Part shown: piece after piece, positions 45,899-58,374 of the stretch
How the letters are laid out: each line of letters begins with the position of its first letter
Position numbering within the stretch: the stretch's first letter is position 1
Assembly: GCF_965363235.1 (NCBI RefSeq)
Contig: NC_134851.1
Location: forward strand, 37,724,321-37,788,320
Reading direction: 5' to 3'
DNA length: 64,000 bases
DNA from: Mytilus galloprovincialis
Lineage: Eukaryota; Mollusca; Bivalvia; Mytilida; Mytilidae
The notes under the pieces: model-generated
The model's input: only the letters and a program-made list of their open reading frames with translations
Told to the model about the DNA's origin: nothing
Database searches by the model: none
Made by a program: the position numbers and the translations under genes

Positions 45899-48800
45899 CT
45901 AAAAGGTACAGAAAAGCATAAATTATAATATATTTTTCTACACAACAGTTCATTGGCACTAGTCGAAAAGCATAAAATTAAATAGTACAAGTTAAAATTG
46001 AAACACTTGGAATTTGAAACTTAAAATGCCAGGAATTTCTTGTACCGACTCGTTTGTTACCTAATTATAGAAAGTCTATGGTCATGTGTGGTTTTTTTTT
46101 GTTCATGCGCCAATATGAGTTACGAATCCCATAAAAATATCAACCCACTGCTTTCTGATCAGATGATCATGATGATGAAAGTTGTCTCATTGGCAATCAT
46201 GTGTATATTTACTAGTACATATATAGCAATTTTAAAAAGGGGGGGGGGGGGGTTCCAACTTTATGCTCCCATTCAAATGCATTGATCCGCCCCCCCCCCC
46301 CCTTTGGATGCGCCAATGAATATACCGTATTTGGTCGTGTATAGTCCGCCTTTTAAATCTTAAATTATGTAGTTTGTACATTAGGGGTGTGGTTAATACA
46401 CAACTATAGACCGTATATATTTAAGTGATTGTAAGAATATCTTTTGAGACAAAGAATTATATCTCATATATCTCAAACAAATAGAAATGTTTCATGACGT
46501 CATAAATCGACTTACATTAATACCAAATGATTTATAGCTTTCCCATATAAACTTCTTGCTGAAACCTCCAGCTCCGACTACAACGACAGTTTTGTCTTGC
46601 ATGGCAAACAGCTGTGAACGTCTTATCATGGTCTCAACTAGTGGTTTCACTGCTTCTCCCTGTCTATGGGGATTTAAGAACTCAAACAACTGACAATTAA
46701 AGGTACAGTCATGACTGTTCACTTCTATTCCTACTGCTTCTAACTGTCCATCTACCATTCCCAGAACGTAGTCAATACCTATAAGGAATAATTAAGAAAA
46801 ATCAATTATTAATTTTTAATGCAAGTATGATTAGTTTATTGTCGTCTCTATTATTAAACATGTCTACCATGTTAGTTGGTAGACAGGATGCTTGGAAACA
46901 TTTTTGGAACTTGATGCACTAATGATATTTTTTCAAGTTTTGTTCTCATTGGCTGAAATATTTTAAAACGATGCAAACCAAGAAATGCTACATTTGTAAA
47001 CAGCTCACATGCCCTTTTAGGTCAGATCAGATAGAAAAGATTCAGCATTTGAATAAACCCTGAATATAATATTCAATATATTGTGAAATGAAGCACAGTT
47101 TAATTTTATCCATGAACTTATTATTTTTTTGTTCAAAGGGAAATACAAAAATGTAACTCAAACGGAATAAATCATATTCTATTCCTTTGCTTCTGAAAAG
47201 ATCCAAACTCAACAACGAAAACAACTAAAATGGTGAAAATTGAACTTGACCTTCATTTAGTCACATGAAACTACAAATTTATTTAAATTTGAAAAGATTT
47301 CATCAACGCGTTTTCATGTTTTAAATGAACAGACACTTTTTGACATCCGTGCGCCCGCCCGCCGCCCGTCGTACACCCCAAATAATTTCATCCGGTTAAA
47401 AAATACAGAAAGAAAAAAGACATACCTATAAGTTCAGTTCGTGCTCCAACGCCTCCTTTGATATCTGTAGACAGACCACGCTCATATTCAATAATACGCT
47501 CCATGACCTTTTCTGAACCTGTGGAAACTTTATCTAATAAACGATTCATTTCATCTTCTTCCATATTCCACATTTTCATTGTTGTTTCAAAAGTTTGGGG
47601 AATAGTGTTGTTGCCATTGATTGGTTGATGTTTCAGACCTATCCCACAAGCCATCTGTGTTGTGATTGGTGTATCGTCTACTCTTCTACATACAGTGGTC
47701 CTCCATCTGAACGAGTAATCAGCTGAAAAATAAATAATTGTTTCCACAATTAATATATAATTGGATGTCCGGGGTTAATTATCGATGATTGCTTCATTTA
47801 ATTTTTTTAGAAAAGGTAACTAAAAATATCTTGTTTTTTATTTAAAAGAAAAACATGTCCCCTATACCTCACCCCATCATACAAGACTGCCTTTAAACAT
47901 CATTTGCTGTCTTCTCTGATGTAATCAATTCAAGATAAACAAGTTATATTATAACAAGAATGTGTCCCCAGTACATGAATGCCCCACTTGCACTATCAAT
48001 TTCTTTGTTCAGTGGACCGTGACATTGGGGTAAAAACTCTAATTTGGCATTAAAATTAGAAAGATCATATCATAAGGAACATGACCAGAAAACATAATGC
48101 CCCTCTACTATCGTAGGTGGGGCATAAAAAATAAGATGTGGTATGATTGCCAAATAGACAACTGTCTTTAAAAGACCAAATGACCTAGAAACTAACAACT
48201 ATCGGTCACCTTTATCAAGGAGTAAAACCCATACCGCATAGTCATCTTAATAGGGCCCAAATGTAAATCAATTCAAACGGTATAATACATATATCCAAGA
48301 GCAGGGGCGGATCCAGATATTTCTAAAGGGGGTTCCTAACCTGGACAGGAGAAAGGGGCTTCCAACGATGTGTCCCCATTCAAATGCATTGATCGTTAAA
48401 AAAAAGATGGGGTCAAACCCGCAACCCTCCCCTGGACACGCCACTGCAAGAGTTACATTGTTAAACACGAATATAATATTACCTAATTCTGGATTTGCAG
48501 CTTCTACAGGTTCATAAAACGTTTCAACCAGGACTGTGTTCTCCAATTCCAATATAGCCAGCAAGTCAAGTACAGCTTTACAAATTTCTTCCACATTTTT
48601 CACTTTATGGAACGTCACACATCTACTACCGTGCCACATGGTACCAGAGGGTTTCACCACGATCTATTTATAGATAAATATACAAAATAAATACAATAGA
48701 TACAAATACGTTTTTGGACTTGTGGTGTTGTATAAAAAGATTGTGATATGCAAGTATTTATTCCTTCTTTTTAAACGTTTATCAGTCCCGTTTTTTTTTA

Positions 48801-49881
48801 TAACAGAAAAAACCTTTAAAAGAGGCAAAATTTTTCATCAAAAGAACGTACCATTTTTGGTTGGGTTTGTGTGGTAATTTTTTTGTTTTAACTTGTTACT
48901 AATAATTTTGTCTTTTTCTATCTAATCTGTCTTTTCGTCAAATTCTAATCCTTCCTTGAAAAAAATATTGTACATGTATTGCCCTTGAGTTTTAAATTTT
49001 GTTCTTACTTTAAAAAAAAATTATGTAATATACTACAACGTAACCTTTCAGAAAAAACAATTTTAACATACCTTTTCAAATGATCTGACTCTCTCCATAT
49101 TCAGGAACTGACGTATGTTTTCTTCTACGTAATTATCTATGCCGTCTTTATTTTCGACGATCAAAACTTTCATGTTTGCGTCTTCTGGAATATTGTATTC
49201 ATACGATGGTTTGTATGCAATAGCTAGGGTTTCTGGGTAATTTACTCCCGCTTCCGCCATCCATATACGTGACAGTAGTTTATCGTCTACATACTTGCAC
49301 AGCTCAACAGAACTTGACATTGGACAGTCCAAGTCCTGCTCAAGTTCCACACCATCATTTCTTTGGCCATTGGTGACCGCCTTTGTGAAAAAATTTACAA
49401 AATAGGAACACCGTCTAGGGGTCGGAAAGACATCGACATAGGTTGTTCCGGACCGATCAAATACGATTGCTTTCTTGACCAACAGCGAATGCAGACCTTC
49501 AACTTTATTAGATTTCTCCTTCACAACCCATGTTGGCGACAACACGAGTAGCATATCGCCCGGACATTGGCGCCCACCTTCTAGCAGTATCGCCAGGCAT
49601 TCCCTTGGTGATGCTAAAACAACTATTGCGACTTCCGTATCATGCTTTCGTGTCCTCGGCTGTTTCGTTCTGTCGAAAGTCTCGGGGAGGTTGTTTTGAA
49701 ACAAGCTGTACTGTAAAGCATTGTAGTAATCTTGAATGTTGACGTCATCTTTGTTCAGTGAGACAGACGGGTCTGGTGGTGAAAGGTCGACATCAGTGTC
49801 CCAGGCGGTATAGCTACCACAGGTAGTGGTATATTCTACTGCTTTATGGGCTAATTCCTCCTGCTTCTGTAGTATATGGTT
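44660..49881 (-). CDS. CARNS1: carnosine synthase-like ATP-grasp ligase, paralogue 2 (five exons seen)
   Basis: Exons on the minus strand are 49072-49881, 48483-48663, 47426-47722, 46516-46778 and 44660-45898. They give 929 residues in one open frame with GT-AG introns. The first four exons have exactly the lengths of paralogue 1 (810, 181, 297, 263) and the last is 12 bases shorter. Key ATP-grasp motifs are present: VLKLEYGSSGVGVKPV with the nucleotide lysine, VFNVEMK and EINARMGGFYLRDWI. One difference lies in the glycine-rich strand, where this copy reads GSSGVG and paralogue 1 GSSAVG. The carboxyl end is LLSHFK. A short first coding exon like that at 29669 is expected upstream but was not found, so the start is missing. 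Introns are much shorter than in paralogue 1. Same likely chemistry; substrate unknown. Confidence 0.88.
46236..46312. repeat. 'ggatccgcc' foldback repeat, short copy
   Basis: A G-run followed by 'ttccaactttatgctcccat', 'tcaaatgcattgatccgccc' and a C-run. It is a truncated copy of the family at 28870-29015 and lies in an intron of the second CARNS1-like gene. Confidence 0.5.
46516..46778 (-). CDS. CARNS1: CARNS1-like copy 2, exon D
   Basis: 263 bases; DYVLGMVDGQLEAVGIEVN and KTVVVVGAGGFSKKF. Bounded by an acceptor ending 'ttatag' and donor 'gtaag'. It is about 90 per cent identical in protein to 22364-22626 by eye. Confidence 0.9.
47426..47722 (-). CDS. CARNS1: CARNS1-like copy 2, exon C
   Basis: 297 bases; CRRVDDTPITTQMACGIGLK and KGGVGARTELIG. 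Acceptor 'tttcag' and donor 'gtatg'. Counterpart of 23054-23350. Confidence 0.9.
48130..48446. repeat. dispersed family 1 copy next to a 'ggcggatccag' repeat
   Basis: Family 1 at about 48130-48285 ('aagatgtggtatgattgcca', 'aactatcggtcacc') is followed by a foldback repeat at 48300-48446 ('ggggcggatccagatatttc' to 'ctggacacgccactgcaaga'). Both lie in the intron between exons C and B of CARNS1-like copy 2. Confidence 0.6.
48483..48663 (-). CDS. CARNS1: CARNS1-like copy 2, exon B
   Basis: 181 bases; IVVKPSGTMWHGSRCVTFHK and following residues. Acceptor 'aatag' and donor 'gtaat'. Counterpart of 24758-24938. Confidence 0.9.
49072..49881 (-). CDS. CARNS1: CARNS1-like copy 2, exon A
   Basis: 810 bases, beginning NHILQKQEELAHKAVEYT after acceptor 'tatttcag' and ending at donor 'gtatg'. 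It includes TEVAIVVLASPRECLAILLE and CPMSSSVELCKYVDDKLLSR. Counterpart of 25830-26639; the first residues after the splice are the least conserved part. Confidence 0.9.
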
Positions 49882-50761
49882 CTGAAATATAAAAACAATC
49901 TTTGAGCTGATTTTTTATAGGAATTTATTATAAAACGATCGTCATGTATACATATTCAATATGACTCTTTTTCTCTGGAAGTGGTTTGGAAAAGGGGGGG
50001 GGTCGAGAAAATTGTTTTGTAAAACTGTAATAATTAGTAGATAATTAAATGAAATGTAATAAATACCAGCAGTAAGTGTATTTTTTTTTATAAACTATGG
50101 TTTTAACCATTTAAATGGGGAACTTTTCTGTTTCATAAAAATATAAATGAGGATAAAGGTATTCATTGTAGTATGCAATTGTTTTCACTTGACCAACTGC
50201 CCATAAATTTGACAATGAACACTATGTTCAAGTTAAGTCGCAGGTGCTATATATCGTATAGTAGCTCATATAACCATAAATAAATTATTTCAATATATCT
50301 GTAATTTTTTTTGAAATTACAAAAAGCGGGTAATTCTTTCCCTTTTTGATGATTTTTTGAATTGTGTGTATTTACTTCTTTTGACGTCTACTTTATGTTT
50401 TGTATCAAAAACAAAATGATATGTGGTAATGGAGGAAGGACCGAGTTTGTTAGAGTTCATGGGGAGAGGGGGAGGGGGCAAACATTCGGAAAAAGGTCTT
50501 TTACAATTTAGGCGTGCGAGAGTCTCGTTATTCGATCATGTCTATTCAGTGCAAAAAAACACAGAGCATGCAGTGGTTTAAAATATATTTATAAGGCGTG
50601 GGTTGTTATTTTAGGTATTTCAGCAAAGGCACTAGCCAATCAAAAGCAACTGAATAAATTATGTTTATTAGCAAATATCCAAATATGTGCTCAGAATATT
50701 ATGTTAGAATACATTGCTGGCAAAAATAAGTTTTACTTTATGTACATGATGTACAATAAAA

Positions 50762-50932
50762 TCAGGGGCGGATCCAGACATTTTTAAAGGGGGGGGGGGG
50801 TCCCAACCCAGAGTAAAAGGGGGGGTTCAACTATATGCTCTCATTCAAATGCATTGATCGTCCAAAAAAGGGGGGTTCCAACCCCCGGAAACCTCCCCCC
50901 CCCCCCCCAGGATCCGCCAATGAAAATATCCA
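50762..50932. repeat. 'ggcggatccag' foldback repeat
   Basis: From 'aggggcggatccagacattt' to 'caggatccgccaatgaaaat', with the usual 'tcattcaaatgcattgatcg' interior and long G and C runs. From 49.9 to 50.7 kb no gene or other repeat was recognised. Confidence 0.65.
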
Positions 50933-51323
50933 ATAAACGGAACAAAATATCCTTTTGAATAGAGACGAAAAGATAAGAACATTTTTGGGAGGTAGCTATT
51001 TATTCCAGAAGCAGTACAACTTTTATGTATAACGCACAATTAACAACCCCCCTTCCGTACATCCTGCAGAATTCATTGGTAGGTAGAAAAGTGACGTTAA
51101 GTGAAAGTATTGCTTTAGATAGGGGAAGACAGTGTTCATTGCTGAGAAAAACACGGTGACTCATGGCATAAGCATTCTATCAACGCATGTCTATCTTAAG
51201 AATGTATGCAAAAAAAGGGGGGGGGGGGGTAAAGGGAAAAAGCTTTATAACTTAATTTTTCTATTTATCGATACATGCGGTCTTTTAAACATTGTTTACG
51301 TTTATAATTACATATTTAACCCT

Positions 51324-51393
51324 CTTACTGCGGGAAGGACATATGTGTCCTCCCCTGGCTTACTGCGGGAAGGACATATATGTCCTTTGTGTA
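51324..51393. repeat. 35-bp tandem duplication with 16-bp palindromes
   Basis: 'cttactgcgggaaggacata' occurs at 51324 and again 35 bases later at 51359. The second copy contains the perfect palindrome 'aggacatatatgtcct' (51371-51386); the first has one change. It sits at the left end of the piggyBac-like element and could be a transposase-binding repeat (inference). Confidence 0.65.
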
Positions 51394-52029
51394 AAAAAAA
51401 TGATTATTTTTTCCCTTTCGTAATATTTCGGGAAAAAACATATCCTTCAATTATTGAATACATTTTATATATGTTATTCATCATGTGGTTATTAGTTTTG
51501 TTGTTGTTTTCTTTTTTACCTCATTACGTCATATATTATTTGACGTCATTCGACGTCGTAATTGATTTGACGGCATGATAGCGCTATCAAATTTTAGAAT
51601 GAACAATTTGTATGCTTTTATTGATAAGATAAAAAAAGAATCATAGTATAAAACAGAAGGGGGAAAAAAACAACATCAACAAATGACCATTAAGCAATAC
51701 AAACAAAACTATTTGCTAATTGGTTTTCAGTAGTTCTTGTGCCCAACAATAAATAAATATTTAAAACAAATGTCCTTAACTCTTTTAGATTTGGAGGGAC
51801 ACATACATACTAAGTCTTGAACTTGATGCTTGCCTTGGTTTTCTTACCTCTTTAAAAACAAATTAATTAAACAACGAAAAAGTCTACGTTGGTATAAAAT
51901 AAGTCCACAATTAATTTACTGACCCGAAGTGTAAAATTGGCGGCATAAAATAGCATTCTGCATTTAAATGTTTTTATGCATTATTAGCTATTATAAACTT
52001 TAGTTTATGTGCAAAAATGGATAGATACT

Positions 52030-52155
52030 ATGGAGTTAAATAAAACCCGTTAGGAGCAGGAATCAGCCAAAAACTGAGAAAAGCCTTTACCGTAAAGTCA
52101 GCTAAAGAAGGCCCCGACATGAACAAAATGTAAAATTAAAATGAAAACTAACGGC
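52030..52155 (+). repeat. dispersed family 1 fragment
   Basis: Contains 'gtcagctaaagaaggccccg' and 'aatgaaaactaacggcataa', the middle of family 1. Between 51.6 and 53.1 kb nothing else was recognised. Confidence 0.45.
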
Positions 52156-53097
52156 ATAATTTATAACAATGTACATATGTAGTTTATGAAAAACATATGT
52201 GACAGATATGATCCAACGACAACCACTGAATTACAGACTCATGACTTGGGACGTAAACAAAAGAGTGTGCTATCTTTATTTTCCGGTCATTTTTTGTTTG
52301 ACAAATGTTGTTACCTTTTGAAATATTTGCTGCTGAAAACTTATGTCTTACTTAATAAATTTTGTGTTATAGTTTTTTTATATCCTGCCTTTCAACCTTT
52401 CAGTCAAGTGTTCTTATTATATATATAATTTTATAACGCGTGGATTGTGATGACTAATACACCACATTGAAACTGTATTTATACCAATAGAAGATCAGAG
52501 TTTCACATTTTAACGGCAAATATTGAAATTCCTTTACATTTATTCAATGAAGTAACACCATACTATGTTTAAATTTGAGACCAGTAAACATTTTTAAAAC
52601 TCATATAATGATATATCATGCTGATACTGAATACGGTGCTTTAAACAAAATTCTATGTTTTTTCTAGTATACTTCACGTGCTATATAAGTTGGGGGAAGG
52701 GGTGGGGGGGGGGGGGGTGATAAAAATCGAAAGATGTAATAAAATATCTTTTCTAAATATGTGTAAATATTAGATTGAATGAAGTACGCATATAAATTCG
52801 GAAGGGCCCTCTAATTATTTATCCTATAAATCTATACACATTGATGTTTACAAATAGTATAAATATACCATTGAACAATATTAAGCAAAGAAATTAAAAT
52901 TAAGCAGTTATTAACGAAAATATTAGAACCGAACCTAAAAAATAAGAAACAGGTATGCAATGATATTACAGTTAAGAAGGGATTTTATGGTGGTAATTAG
53001 TAAGTAAAAATGTGTTTGATTTGGATTTGTCAATCTTCAAGCATCAATGTGATATATTAATGAATATGAAAAATTAAATATGATATGAATAGATATA

Positions 53098-53515
53098 AGA
53101 AGATGTGGTATGAGTGCCAATGAGACAACTCTCCATCCGAGTCACAATTTATAAAAGGAAACCATGATAGGTCAAAGTACATGCTTCAACACAAAGCCTC
53201 AGCTGACTCCGAACAGCAAGCTATAAAGGACCTGAAACAATTCTAGTGTAAAACAAAACAAACGGAAACACCAACGGTCTAATCTATATAAAAAACGAGA
53301 AACGAGAAACACTTATGAACAACACCAACAAACGACAACTACTGAACATCCAGTGGCGGATCCAGAGGGGGGGTTCCGGGGGTGCGCACCCCCCCTTTAT
53401 TTTTGCCGATCAATGCATTTGTATCGGGACATATGTTTTGCACCCCCCCCCCTTTTTGCCCTGGGTTAGCACCCCCCTTTCGAAAATTCCTGCATCCGCC
53501 CCTGACATCAGTATA
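53098..53515 (+). repeat. dispersed family 1 copy followed by a foldback repeat
   Basis: Family 1 at about 53098-53345 ('aagaagatgtggtatgagtg', 'gacaactctccatccgagtc', 'aaacgacaactactgaacat'), then a 'ggcggatccagaggggg' repeat at 53350-53510 ending 'gcatccgcccctgacatc'. The foldback repeat appears to sit at or in the end of family 1. Confidence 0.65.
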
Positions 53516-54446
53516 ACTTAGAAAAGAATAACAGTAGTAAACACAAGAAATATTTCAAGTGATGACACTAGAGTCGGTGCAACCATCATCTACACAGAAA
53601 AGGGAACAAGACGATTACAGTGTATCACTGATGGAGAATATTTACGGAAACAGATCCATTTTACAGTATACATAGAAAAACATTTCACAGCATTGACATA
53701 TTTTTGGCATCTTTAGTTTAAACATTTCTATTAAAAAAAAGATTGTGTGCATGTGTAAACACCATTAATCTTTAATGTGTCTTTCTTCAGAAATTAAGGC
53801 TGAAAATTAATTGCGTCATAGTTAAGCCAATAACATGGTTTTGTTTTTAGGTGTGGCGATATTTATGTTTGGGCACATACATCCTTTATAACATTATATC
53901 AACTTGAGCATATTTAACCTAATAACATAGCACTATTCAACTCAGATTGGTTTGTATAACTTGCTAATCGTTCGACTAAAAAGCTTACATATGCTTTGTT
54001 ATACCAAAATATGACAGCTTACTTCTTACGAATAAAAAATAAGTGCACAATCACTTGCTATTGAAATGGGGTGATAGACAGTTTACATAAAGGAGGGGGG
54101 TGGGGGTAGGACCTTTTTCAGGACTCCGGGATCGGGATTTCGGGACTTCAGGATTTTAAGCCCGGGATTTCGAGATCAGGACCCCTCCTAGCCTCCCTCA
54201 TAAAGCACTAGCAACTGAAAGTTTCAGTAAATTTTGCGGAGATAACGCAGAATATTGTGCGTATTTCCTTTTATAATGTCCCCAATATAAAAACCTTCGG
54301 GAGAATTTATGTTTAAGTTTTCAAAAATTGGTTAAATATAATGTTACCAAATCAGTATCATATTTTTAAAATTACTCAAAATAAAATTGCTGGTGCCAAC
54401 CAAATTTGTAAATATATGAGACAAGCATTTGAAAATAAAAAAAGGA

Positions 54447-54560
54447 GATGTCAGATGTGGTATGATTGGCAATATGACAACTATCCACCAAAGTTCAAAT
54501 GAAGTGGATATAAGTACATCGTAATTACAGGCAACCGTACGGTCATTAAATTAATGAGAA
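54447..54560 (+). repeat. dispersed family 1 fragment
   Basis: 'cagatgtggtatgattggca' and 'gacaactatccaccaaagtt' with 'ggcaaccgtacggtcattaa'. A G-rich patch and short repeats ('cgggatttcgggacttcagg') precede it at about 54090-54180. Confidence 0.55.
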
Positions 54561-55000
54561 AACCACAATTTAAAGTTTAAAACAATGCTTAGTGTCAGTT
54601 AGTCTACCATAAATAAATGAAGAACTTTACACAAAATAGACTTATAGTTATAGATACAGCATAATTTTATAATACATTTTCTCTTATTTTGCATTATGTT
54701 TTATTTATATTATTTGTCATGTTGTATATGTCATGTTTGTTGCAGTACACTTGGAATACGCAATGCCATCTTTTTTTTTAATATGTGTTTTATCCAATGA
54801 AATATTTGATTTGATGTAAGATGACCAACCGAAAATAAGTTAATCTGACTTGAAATTTTGTAAAGTATTATAGTGCTGTTTTGCAAAAACAGAAAGTTTT
54901 CTTCAAAACACTGCAAAGTGCTTGACTAATTGAATAGCGCAAAACTTCCTTAGGACGTGACGTGATCATCATTATGACGTTATGGGTTACACGCCATTTT

Positions 55001-55118
55001 TCCGACAGCCCATTAGTCCGACAGCCCATTGGTCCGACAACCCATTAGTCCGACAACCCAATAGTCCGACAACCCATTGCTCCGACAGCCCAATACTCCG
55101 ACAACCCATAAGTCCGAC
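55001..55118 (+). repeat. 16-bp tandem array, eight units (left arm)
   Basis: Units of the form 'tccgacagcccattag' start at 55001 and every 16 bases to 55113, where the last is only 'tccgac'. The same array in inverted orientation lies at 58251-58374, also with eight heads. Confidence 0.93.
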
Positions 55119-55382
55119 ACTTATCAAACCAAGTATTATTGTATCAGGGTAAAATAAAACTTGTCTGTGTGTATTATTACGTTTAGATATGTAATAATAT
55201 ATTTTAAGAAATAACTCTGTATATATTACATAAGGCTGAGGTAGTTCGAATACTTTCTTTACACTCAATTCGAAATCTGTATATAGAATAGAACAGAAAA
55301 TATTATTTCACTTTCCAAATTAAAGGGTATAAAAACAGCATACATATCAAGAACAACCAGTGATGGTGCGTGCTACTGATGA

Positions 55383-55670
55383 TGCTCCCGCACAAATACT
55401 TCGTTGTTGAGCTGTGAATCTGAGAAAGCCTCGAGATCACACCGTTTAGCTGACTTATATAAACCTTGAAAAATCATTGTATTGTAGTTCCTGCGAAAAA
55501 TGTGACGAAAATTTTCAGCTTTGCTGTCATGTGAAAAGTGTTCGGTAAACAGGAATTTGTTGAGTAATGAATCTGAAAACGTATCACACGATATAGCCGG
55601 CTTCAATAAACCTTAAAGAAATCCTTGTAATGTCGTTCATGAAAAGGATGCAACGAAAATATACATGGGA
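55383..55670. repeat. two diverged copies of a roughly 150-bp sequence
   Basis: 55383-55530 and 55538-55670 align along 'gttgag..gtgaatctga', 'cacacc/cacacg', 'ataaaccttgaaaaat' and 'gacgaaaatt'. An open minus-strand frame across them therefore shows an internal repeat (FSDSLLNKF and FSDSQLNNE). Non-coding origin is likely, but coding cannot be excluded. Confidence 0.45.
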
Positions 55671-57069
55671 CGGAAGGACGAAATGACAGACGGTCTGACT
55701 TACGAGTGGACGGTTGAATGGACGGACAGACAGAGGTAAAACAGTTTATTCCCACTTTTGCGAAGCGGCGGTATAATGATTAGGTCAACTTTAAGACTTT
55801 ACAATACTAATATCATAGTAATAATATGATATAACTATCTTTATAACACCGTAAGCCTCAGTCACAATAGAAGCCAAAACAAAATAGAAAAAAAACCAAC
55901 TAGCACATTGATATCAAATAACGGGCAGTACCAAACCATGTACTACAAAATCAACAGAACTAACAATATAATCATCATTTGTTTCCCCTATAATAGTAAA
56001 GTTTTCTTGTGTGTTTACATCGAAGATTTATCATATTTATCTTCAAAGTTCTGACATGTGCAAGACTGAATATGCCGAAAGAGTTCCTCCCTCAAATTTT
56101 GAAAATGTGAGCATTCGATTGAAAAATGATGCTCATTCTCAACTTTATCAGCTTTACAATACGATTGTTTGAATGTCTGGCATTTTCAATTCTTAATGTA
56201 TAATGGGTGAGCACCGATTCTTAATTAACATATGAACTACCTTTCTTAAAATCAATGATATCTAAATATTTTCCCCCTTGAAAACAATCTTTAAATGAAA
56301 AATAAGTGTCAAGTTTGCCACAAAACACATAATGTAGTAAGTTTTTACAATTAGACAATTTGCGAAAGACACAAGCAGAACAAGAATGTCACACATCGTC
56401 TTGGATTTCTTACTAGTTGTTATAGGCTTTTATACTGCTCTCGTTCTATTTGAACAGTATATTTGTATATTTCTATGTCATAAAGGTGTCAGACCACCAA
56501 TTATAAATCCCTATCTGTTCAACCAAATTTTGCAATTTTCACAGCTTTCTAAAATTTTTACCTTAAGTTTAACTTCATAGAAACCAGGTATATCCTGAAT
56601 TGTACATGTTTCAGCTTTCTACATGCCAATTTTCAGCATACCTTTAAAGCCTTCTAACAAAATAACTGACCTTTAAATAGAAGTACTCCAAAACAAAAAC
56701 CTGGTTTTCTGGAAATCTAAAATTAGCATACTATGGAGCGCATTAATCCTCAATTTTTAATGCAAACTCATAGACAAGTAAATTTTGGCTCAAAATGATC
56801 TAGATATATTTATCTTTCACCAAAAGTTTCATTTCTGCAAATTTGTTTGTTAGTTTAAGGAAACACGGACATCAAAAGCACTATTTTGTGTCAGAGTAGG
56901 TCTACTTTTACGTTCTAAATTGGACGGAGTAATTGGTGGTCTGACACCTAAACAGTCACCGACTCACTCGATATCACTTTTCCTCATGAATATTTTAAAA
57001 GAAAAAGAAGTTGCGGAAACGTTCATTATGTTTATAGTTCGTTCTTATGTTGTACTGTTATACCACTGT

Positions 57070-57405
57070 CCCAGGTTAGGGGAGGGTTGGGATCCCACTA
57101 ACATGTTTATCCCCGCCACATTATTTATGTATGTGCCTGTCCCAAGTCAGGAGCCTGTAATTCAGTGGTTGTCGTTTGTTTATGTGTTACATATTTGTTT
57201 TTCGTTCATTCTTTTACATAAATAGGGCCGTTAGTTTTTCGTTTAAATTGTTTTACATTGTCTTATCGGGGCTTTTTATAGCTGACTATGCGGTATGGGC
57301 TTTGCTCATTGTTGAAGGCCGTACGGTCACCTATAGTTGTTAATGTTTGTGTCATTTTGGTCTTTTGTGGATAGTTGTCTCATTGAAAATCATACCACAT
57401 CTTCT
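57070..57405 (-). repeat. dispersed family 1, near full-length copy
   Basis: In reverse orientation from 'ggggagggttgggatcccac' to 'ccacatcttctttttt'. Landmarks are 'gcctgtcccaagtcaggagc', 'cagtggttgtcgtttgttta', 'atagctgactatgcggtatg' and 'gttgaaggccgtacggtcac'. It gives the full order of the family and helps place the fragments elsewhere. Confidence 0.75.
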
Positions 57406-58250
57406 TTTTTATATGTCCGTCATATTTGTTTTTCGTTTTGTTGTAAATCATCAGTCCTGCACTTCCTTCAACCATTATAAAAGAGGCATATTTTTCTAGA
57501 TTTTGAAATAAGCTCGTGATATAAAATTGGTATCACTACAAATAAATTGAGTGTCGTCACTCAGACTATGTCTGATCGATCGCTATTGGAAGTGATGTGT
57601 ACCGTCTCCGTATTTCGTGGATTCACATTCCCGAACATGATACCGTATTCATAATTGCTTATCTTTTCTGAGCACGTATTTCGTCCTTGTTGTCATCTTA
57701 TTTGTAAGGATCTGGGTATGTATTTGTCTCTTTGTTTTTCTCAATTTGACTAAAGCTACATTAGTCCTAATTTCTGCGACAAAATTAATTTTAAATAAAA
57801 CTCAGATGAGTGATACAAGGGGTACAAAGTGTTGCAACCAAAGAGGGCGGGTAGTGTTATCCAACTCCGATATATTTCTTTATGTAGTTCATAGTGATGA
57901 AACCTCACTCCCCTGATACGCGAAAGGGAGTAACCGACGATCTAGTGAAAGAAGGTAGATCAAGACACACAGAGAAAACACAGCGAACTAGAACAGCACA
58001 GACTGTTTGTGGACACACAAACGATGAAATGGTAAAGAAAAATAAAATACCCAGACACGTAAAACGAAAGATGGACCAGGGTAAGGACTGAGCAGTTGCA
58101 ATAAGCATGTGTATCAACTCTAATGAACTGAGACTTACATCCCGCATGGAAAGAATAATTGGGAACAAAACGGAAAACCACAAATATTACAGAGAACGAA
58201 GTTGGTCTTTTTTAGAGAAGATTTACCCATACACATAAGAAAAATGCATT

Positions 58251-58374
58251 GTCGGAATAATGGGCTGTCGGAGTAATGGGTTGTCGGAATAGTGGGCTGT
58301 CGGAGTAATGGGCTGTCGGAATAGTGGGCTGTCGGGGTAATGGGCTGTCGGAATAATGGTTGTCGGACTAATGG
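58251..58374 (-). repeat. 16-bp tandem array, eight units (right arm, inverted)
   Basis: Units 'gtcggaataatgggct' start at 58251, 58267, 58283, 58299, 58315, 58331, 58347 and 58362 (the penultimate unit is one base short). It is the reverse complement of the array at 55001-55118, 3.1 kb away. It is interrupted at its right edge by the hAT-like element. Confidence 0.93.

Noticed and set aside
57905..58183. Alternative first exon for CARNS1-like copy 2, ending at a good donor 'gat|gtaagt' at 58138
   Set aside because: Phase would fit, but the encoded MWFSVLFPIILSMRD has no resemblance to the first exon of copy 1, and the region is repeat-rich.
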